Below are positions 57,260 through 64,000 of a stretch of 64,000 nucleotides of DNA, piece by piece. The notes under the pieces are model-generated. The model made no database searches and was not told where the DNA came from. It saw nothing but the letters and a program-made list of their open reading frames with translations. The translations under genes were made by a program, and so were the position numbers. The DNA is from Atopsyche davidsoni. Lineage: Eukaryota > Arthropoda > Insecta > Trichoptera > Hydrobiosidae. The stretch covers positions 3,340,001-3,404,000 of the forward strand of contig JAILWY010000008.1 in the NCBI GenBank assembly GCA_022113835.1, given 5' to 3'. The stretch's first letter is position 1. Each line of letters starts with the position of its first letter.

Positions 57260-58420
57260 AACATGTGCTTAAATACAACTAACAGGATACTGGTAACAAT
57301 AAAAAAATTTTTTTTTAATAAAAATAATAATAAAGGTTAATAATAATAAAATAGTAAATTTGCGTGTATGTAAAAACTCATGCATTAAATTTGCGTTCAA
57401 ATGATCTCTACTTTGAAAACTGACGCACTATAATACATATTACAGTATAAAAGTTTTTTGAAACGTGTCGTGCCGTGACTTCAATAGCATTGCACGTCCG
57501 TATGCGTTTTGTGAAAAAACTTCACGGTTTAATAGTTTTATCGATTTTATTAACAAAACTAAACGTAAACGTATTGAAAAAGTAAAGGTTAAATGCAACG
57601 TTAAAAATAATTTTCATTTCACATATTTTTTACTAGTCAAATTTATTATGTGATTTTGGCTGATGGATCCATGTTGTTGATCTTGCTTGTAAAGTTTATT
57701 CTTTAACTCTGTAGATAGTTTAAATTTCAATGATTGGCCTGAAAAAGTGTATCCGAAAAGTAATACTGATTTAAGGCATATTTTTTCTCTGACTTTGTAA
57801 TCTTCATACCAATTCTTGGCGAAGCCATATGTTTTAAAATAATATATAAAATTGTAAATCGCCAAAAAGTTCAATTGTATTTTTTTTTAGTATTTTTAAA
57901 GTATATATTTTAGATGTATAAAATTAGACACAGCCAAAGCTAATTCCAAAGTCTTCCTAAAAGGCTTGTTTACCAACCAATTAACTTCTTGTTTTTTTCT
58001 TTAATGCATAAATCTCTTATTCTGATTATTAAAGCTTGAATGTATATTGCTCGAAAAATTAAATAATTATTTTCGATATGCGTTACAAATCAAAATATTT
58101 TCTTCTGTGTATATTACTTTGATAATATGCGCATATAGTTAACCGCAATACTCTGTATAGACCTGAAGTAAAGCCCCTGTACAGCAAGGGATAAGTAAAT
58201 TTAAACCCATTCGCTCCGTAAAGGCAGTTTAAACTAGTTGTGGTTAGAAATTAGTTTAACACTGTTGCCAAAGGTATTCAAAGTCTCGTATGGTGCCTCT
58301 AATGTCCATGAAATACTTAAGTTTTCAATAAACCTTATTTCAAGAATCAATTGCACGACTTGTTAGTTATAGGGTATTCCACGTGCGAATCAATTTGAAA
58401 TAAAAGTTAATAACTGTTTT
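57260..58420. other. Upstream-intron stretch, nothing recognised
   Basis: AT-rich. Two frames (57465-57653 plus, 57614-57874 minus) have no recognisable domain. Confidence 0.4.
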
Positions 58421-58424
58421 ATTG

Positions 58425-59026
58425 TTAAGGGTTTTGCTGCCTAACCTTGCTTGGTATCCATCCCCCTTCTGTTACAAAAAAAAGACCGTTTTACCTGGCG
58501 AAATCGTGTCATTTAATTAATTTAATTGTCACTTTATTTTTCTATGTCGAAAATAGATTTTTTTAAAGATTATTTAAAAAACTATAAATTATATTTATAT
58601 ATTTTTTATAATTAAATTAACGTCCATTTTCAGGGTAAAAGAAAATCTTGAAGATGTTGAAAAATTGGATAAAATGACGACATTTCAAAACCAAAGTTAA
58701 GATTGTATTTTTTTTAATTTTTAAAATAATAAATCACACAGGGTTTATATTTAATCTTTTAATTCCAACTGAAAAAAAGACTTTTTAATGTTTAGGACTC
58801 TAAGAACAGGGACATGACGAATCTCCAAATTCCTACACTTTAATCGGAAAAATACATATTTATCATATTAAAAGTAAATTTTCAAGAAATAAAAAAATAT
58901 TTTGTTTAGAAGAAGGAATGTATCTAACTTTTTGCATTTAAATTTTTTTGATTGGTGCAGTCGATTTTTCGCAAAACGGACCAGAAAATAATAAAAAAAA
59001 CTTGAGTATGGGAATTAGGTCTTTAA
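58425..59026 (-). mobile_element. TTAA-MITE copy 6
   Basis: Reverse copy: TTAAGGGTTTTGCTGCC at the left, ATTAGGTCTTTAA at the right. 602 bp. Same interior landmarks as the others. Confidence 0.85.
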
Positions 59027-59264
59027 ATGGTTTTACATACAGAAATAAATCTTGCTCAAAACACACAAATGAATATTTTAATTCAAAGTGAACGGGTCAA
59101 AATCGTTACGACCAGCAATTTAAATGATTTTCACTTGTTGTTTTTAAAATAACCATTGCTCATACAAAAAGCAAGAAAAAAATGCATTTTTTTAAATTCA
59201 CGAATGTGTGCTGTGTGGTTAAAAAAAACAATATGTTATCATATTTCTGCATTTCAGTTTAACA

Positions 59265-59425
59265 CTCACCCCCTGGGGGTTGCAGGCCGGCCATAACTCA
59301 CGATGCACCCTAACTGAATCACACAATGGAGGACGTCAAGCGCCGCGGTCCGAGAGCGAGTCACTTTTCAAAAATACAAAATGGCGGCGGCGGACATTTT
59401 ATGGCTCCCATCCCTCTAGAGATAT
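59265..59425. other. GC-richer block, unknown
   Basis: Includes CACCCCCTGGGGGTTGC palindrome and GGCGGCGGCGGAC. No supported frame. Confidence 0.25.
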
Positions 59426-60247
59426 CGGCCAAAAAGGTTGTATAATTTTTAACATCATTCTGTTTATACTGTAAAATTGAGCATTTTACGCATTTTTATT
59501 TACATAGAAATAATTTTAAAAATACGCAGTGTTATAAAATTCAGTCTGGATCCGTTTGTTTTGTTTTTATTCTTTGGGTTTTTCATTTTAAATACAGTTG
59601 ACGTGCTTAGAATATTGTCAGCGAAACATTCTTATCAAACACGGCTCTGATACAGTAAATCAACAACAAAAAAATATTTTCTAGCAGTATTTTTAAATTA
59701 CTAGTTTTCAATATAAAGCTCTGTAATGAAATTTTTCAATTTGGCAGTATCAAAATTAAATTTCAAGTTTGAGAATGACAATAAATGATTTTTTTTGTAA
59801 GAAAAGCAATTATTACACTTCTTTATGAAATAACAAATACAGCATATTCAGCTATTTTTAATAGATTAACGTTTACCTATTTATTACACAATACTTGTCA
59901 TACTTCAATTACCTCTACTTTTTATGGATGACATCTAAACGTGGGTATTTTGACTAAATAATCTAAAGGCATAGTATTCGTAAGTATTGCAAGAGAAAAA
60001 AAAACAGGATAACAAACAGTCAGAGGCAATTTCATCATTTACAAAAAAGGGGATTTTCTTTAATAGGACTGCCTTTTTCATAACATCTAATCCAATCTCA
60101 GAATTTCACGTTTGTCAAGTAATCCCAATCAAGTAATCACTGAAGCGTATGGCGGTAATTTAATATATAAGCACGAATAATATTCTGAATTCTGTTTTAA
60201 ATTTTGGATAAAAAAAACAGATGATATCAAAAAAAACATATCCACGA

Positions 60248-60410
60248 AAATCTTGTTGAGGGACAAGGCATTTTATTCGTGAAACTTTAGTAAGTAAGTT
60301 TAGTTATGCATTTGATGATGACCCAATGTATTGGATCGAAACTAGCAATGCAAATAATATTAATAAACTCAAAGTGAAGACGAAATACAAAGGTACTTTT
60401 ATCATGATAT
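60248..60410 (+). repeat. Hammerhead repeat, family A copy 8
   Basis: The left part is the family tail in reverse (CTTGTTGAGGGACAAGGCAT). Then comes a hammerhead and the right arm AAACTCAAAGTGAAGACGAA. ATATCCACGAAAA occurs on both sides (60236-60249 and 60407-60420), a possible target duplication. Confidence 0.78.
60308..60351 (+). ncRNA. Degenerate hammerhead, family A copy 8
   Basis: GCAT/ATGC stem I, TTGATGA (C3 changed), extra T, stem II of different sequence that still pairs (CCAA/TTGG), GAAA, CTAG, but CA instead of TC at the cleavage site. Likely inactive. Confidence 0.5.
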
Positions 60411-60559
60411 ATCCACGAAAACCTGTAAAAAATCTTACAACAAATAACTACCTGAAATTTATCTTAGTACATTACTCGAGTACGTGTGGAAGTTTGTGTA
60501 CATACAGCTGAGATGGTTGTATGTAGCGTGGGAATTTTTATATTGGGGAAACCAAATTG

Positions 60560-60750
60560 GTGTATCCGTCCACGTCATAGTAAGGGGGCTACCTCTTCTA
60601 CGCCACCGATCACTGTCAATGCTTTCACAAAGAGAGTCATACGTCAGCTCAAATCCCTGTAACCTTCACGCAAAGGAACGCCATAAACGTCCCAAAGGCT
60701 TGTTAATACTAGATCGGAAATCTAAGCGAGGACGATCAACCGGTTAGACC
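60560..60750 (+). other. GC-richer block with an 87-residue frame
   Basis: Open 60484-60747; no signal, no domain. Unknown. Confidence 0.2.
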
Positions 60751-61038
60751 TGATCATTGATTTGTTTACAATACAGAATACCAGATTCAATCAGGTTCAT
60801 CCGTAATCAGTAATATTAATTTATATTAAATAAGTTATACGTTATATAGATCAACGTTTGTTAAAGTTTGAAATTTTTCCTCTCACAGGAACACCAGTTA
60901 TTTTCAGTCAAAAACGTTTTATTAATATATTCAAATTACGGTTTATTTAATATCCCTCCATAAATATGACGCGCTAGCAAGTTACAATTTACAATCATTA
61001 ACCCAGGATTCATGACGCAATCATTCAGGTCCTTAGTC

Positions 61039-61068
61039 GTCACGTGGCCTCCCCTGGCACCACGTGAC
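61039..61068. promoter_or_regulatory. Paired palindromic E-boxes
   Basis: GTCACGTGG and CCACGTGAC, a perfect 9-bp inverted pair 12 nt apart, each with CACGTG. CACGTG is a bHLH target (established), but use here is inference. It lies in a GC-richer patch of the upstream intron. Confidence 0.35.
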
Positions 61069-61467
61069 AAGAAGCCTAATTAATCCGCCGACACCGGGGG
61101 AGAGTTCTTTGAGGGAGCGAAGGACGTTTATGGAAATTTCACGTGAATATTAGGATTGTTGATATGCTGTAGTCTTATCACAGCTTCTTATCTGTATATT
61201 TACAGAAGCTAAAATTTAAAAAAAAATCTTGAAAACAGTACCAGCACGAAAACTGTTTCAAACAGCTCTACATCCAAAAAAACAAAACAATGGTATTAGC
61301 AACAACGTCAAATCTTGAGGTGGCGTATGAAAGTTTGATATATTTGATCTGGTGATCAGTAGGGATATTTGATTCTCAAATAACAACGTATATTTTACAA
61401 AAAAATCGATACTATACGTTCGTAAAATTGGAGCTTTATTTTAAAAAATTGGTACAATATATTCTAT

Positions 61468-61639
61468 TCAAAGTATTTTCACTACTTTTTCCCATCTTTC
61501 AGGCAAATTATATGGATTCCATCCTAATCGAAGACGTCGAAATGCAAAATCGTCTTTCGACGTCTCTTGGCTTCAATTCACGTGGCACCCAATTTACTTG
61601 CTTTTGAATCATTCCCAATGCTTTTAAGTGCTTTTTCAT
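61468..61639 (-). pseudogene. Mariner transposase relic, N-terminal joined to C-terminal
   Basis: Minus strand: MKKHLKALGMIQKQVNWVPR then ELKPRDVERRFCIST, a mariner N-terminal region. After a deletion and frameshift it continues NPYNLPERWEKVVKIL before the stop, the mariner C-terminus. The catalytic core is deleted. Different family from M1/M2; termini not identified. Confidence 0.75.
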
Positions 61640-61689
61640 GAGCAAAATCGGTCGGTTTTATGTATTTGTTTATTAAAAAGGTCGTGTAT

Positions 61690-61975
61690 TGGAGAGATAC
61701 TAATCTACGCGTGCTTATAGATTTTCACATCCTCCGCGGCTGAAAAATGAATCACGGCGTTTAATGAGTAATTTTTAATTCTCAGGTAATTGATGTCTGG
61801 ATCATTAAAGGCCTCTAAAGGATCCCTTCATTAGTCGAGCATTTGGCTGGCGCCGCGGTGATTGATCGCGCCTGTCTTCGAGATACTTTCATAGTAATTG
61901 GGGGATAATTTGAATGCTCGGATTTCCCCACCCCCCACCCTTGGCGGCGAGAGGGTCGTTTCAGGTTGTACACGA
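61690..61975. other. GC-richer block, possible conserved intronic element
   Basis: Long non-repetitive GC-richer stretch (GGCGCCGCGGTGATTGATCG, CTTGGCGGCGAGAGGG) without a frame or transposon hallmark. Candidate enhancer by elimination only. Confidence 0.3.
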
Positions 61976-62589
61976 TGATCAAAATAAACATCTGTACTTA
62001 GGCGTAAATTATGTTCTTGGCGACATGTAATTTATCAATTACTATAGCTTCTGCGATTTTGATATCACGAATCTTGATAAAAATAAAATATTCCTATAGA
62101 ATTTAATATTATATTTTCTTATTGTTGAGGTCTAGGTAAGTGAACAATTATTATTATAATAGCTAATTATTAAGTTTTGCTTACTGTTTTCTTATGCTGC
62201 GGTCTTCTTAGAGTTATAATTTTAATCGTTTGATGCAAGTGTGGGACTCTGTACGTATTTACTCAGTACGTACACACAGACAAAATCGTTTTCTTTATTA
62301 TACTACAGATGCATAATTTTGTCTTTGTTAAATATTTTAGAGTTTATCAAGGACAATAGCTTAGCATTGGTTTGTACTTTTAGTAATTTTTAATTTATGA
62401 TTATTTTTAAATTTGGACCACTCGCTTAAAATCCCGACTTACTGATGCACTTTTTGATTATTATAGGATAAGCGTTTTACTAAACCGTGATTACTTTAAA
62501 GTGTCCTTAATAACCTTAGATGGCTTTAATGTTTATAAATAAATTGATTTTTTTTAAATTAATATTTGAGAGTAAGTGTTATTTAGAAA

Positions 62590-62720
62590 AAGGATTACAT
62601 AATAATACTATTGGGCAGCAGTTATACCGAACCATAGAACCCAGAGACCCACTACACTATTTATCCTATTAAAACAATAAACAAAAATATGTTCAGTATA
62701 AGAAAAGGCACATGAAGAAT
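62590..62720 (+). repeat. Family G repeat, degraded copy
   Basis: Keeps GGATTACATAATAATACTAT and CAGAGACCCACTACACTATT, then decays. Confidence 0.6.
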
Positions 62721-62729
62721 AAATTTTAA

Positions 62730-64000
62730 AAATAAAATAAAATAAAGTGATTCTTCTTAATATCGTTTCTATAAAGACAATACAGTTATTCAAGATAAAA
62801 ATTCTACTTACAATAGACGTGACGATAATTTTTCAAATAAATTTATTATAAATGACAAACGATGACAAAATAAATAAGAAATGGGGGGAATTTTTATTCA
62901 AAGGAGAAAAAAACAATCACATATCTGAGACGCTGTCCTTTGGGATTCTTTTGCACGTACTCCCAAAAAAGTCATTAAACACGTCAATATCTTGCCTTTA
63001 AAGTCTAAATAAATATAGCTTGTCTAATACGAGTATTATTCATAATGATACTCTTCTTAAAATGAATTGAAATTCATAAGAATAAAAAATATTTTAATAA
63101 GTTCAAACGTCAGAGAATATAAAAAATTCTAATACAATTTCTCATGGTTATGAGAAAAATTAATTTCATAAAAACTGTGACCTAGATGAAGTTTTGAATT
63201 TGAAATATTTGAGACTAATTATTTCATATTTCATTAAAAATATTGGCTATTGCTTTCAGCAATGTTTTTTTTTATTTTAAGCTTTATTTTCATCTGAAAT
63301 TTTATCGGATTTACTTTATTATTTTAAGTTTATCAAAATTAACATAACATAAAAAAAGTATAAATAAAAACATGCATATAATTATATTTTTTAGGATCGA
63401 ATAAAAAGTGTGCAAAAAAATACTAGTTCACTATTGAATAATAAGACAAATTTTTGATTGAAAGTTAAGATGTGTTGTTACATTTATACAAAATTATAAA
63501 AACAATATTATCTTTTGAGGGAAAGCGAATATTAACTAAAATCTTATTATTAACTGTGAGGTATTGGTACTGGATAATATTAAAATTATATTAACATTGT
63601 AGAAATAAGATCGATGTCGGAATATGACTATTGAATTGAAAAATACTATTTTAACTTTTACAGTTAAGTTCAGGTTTAAATATGAGTTTATGTAGTAAAA
63701 ACGCCGTTACACTTGATAAAAGAGTTGTAAGGGTTAATACTTCAGCAATATTTTTTCGTTACAATTTGGAATTTGTCATCATCCCTGTACATATCAGAAA
63801 AACATGGACGATTCGAATTTTTCACCTCCCGCGTAGACGATCGCTCGACAGCAAATAAATCTCCCCATCTCATCCATTCTCGAGACGTTCTCATCCATTA
63901 ATCATCACCGCCTGAGGAACTGAAAAATAGTTCCATAGATTTGCGTGCCCTGGAACTCAGAGACGGAAAAGAGGCTTCTAAACTCTTTGTGCGTTGAACC
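62730..64000. other. AT-rich stretch, nothing recognised
   Basis: AT-rich; the last 180 bp are GC-richer but carry no supported feature before the window ends. Confidence 0.4.

Larger units (their letters stand above)
57015..64000 (-). other. Upstream Dpr intron, 5' end beyond the window
   Basis: The exon ending at 57014 starts with an acceptor and needs one base from an earlier exon, so this is intron. No exon for the first Ig domain or a signal peptide is recognisable here. It holds hammerhead repeats, a TTAA MITE, a mariner relic and several GC-richer blocks. Confidence 0.75.

Overview
The window looks like one 64 kb piece of a large, AT-rich insect genome. Three lines of evidence point there. 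It carries spliced exons of a Dpr-type immunoglobulin-superfamily gene, an arthropod neuronal recognition family. It has a very large intron, about 30.8 kb. It is crowded with arthropod-type transposon debris: mariner, IS630/Tc1-like, hAT, TTAA-target MITEs and hammerhead-bearing Penelope-type repeats. Four CCTAA units, the insect telomere motif, fit as well. I see no bacterial-style genes, no operon and no CRISPR.

Only one host gene is clearly supported, on the minus strand. Its last three coding exons are at 57014-56837, 26049-25913 and 24988-24900. The splice phases match exactly. Joined, they give the second Ig domain, the Dpr-typical stretch around VHVLRGENPLAMQRGG, and a short hydrophobic tail that looks like a GPI-anchor signal. 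Earlier exons (signal peptide, first Ig domain) must lie to the right of the window. So 1-24899 is 3'UTR or downstream DNA, 24989-25912 and 26050-56836 are introns, and 57015-64000 is the start of another intron.

Region by region. 1-24.9 kb: TTAA-MITE copies, a 3-unit tandem repeat, a foldback IS630-type element (8.05-8.7 kb), a tRNA-like foldback (9.7-9.9 kb), a LINE 3' end (10.2 kb), a deleted mariner (15.3-15.8 kb), and hammerhead repeats, one inside long TA microsatellites (16.6-17.3 kb). 25.0-26.9 kb: a hAT MITE with a perfect 8-bp target duplication and a second deleted mariner, on either side of exon 2. 28.9-57.2 kb (giant intron): more hammerhead foldbacks, two pairs of roughly 100-bp inverted repeats about 0.7 kb apart, a strong hairpin (32.4-32.6 kb), two further hAT elements, a Tc1/IS630 relic (48.5-49.0 kb) and a ~212-bp satellite (52.1-53.4 kb). 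57.2-64 kb: another TTAA MITE, another hammerhead repeat and another mariner relic.

The most interesting structure is a set of roughly 44-nt hammerhead ribozyme motifs in at least three unrelated sequence families. All share one architecture: a CUGANGA core, one extra U, stem II, GAAA, a 4-nt palindrome in place of a closed stem III, then UC. Several sit at the apex of inverted-repeat arms. One lies in the sense orientation in the Dpr intron, 175 nt upstream of an exon. This fits the minimal, dimer-type hammerheads known from Penelope-like elements. The motif calls come from reading and base-pairing by eye.
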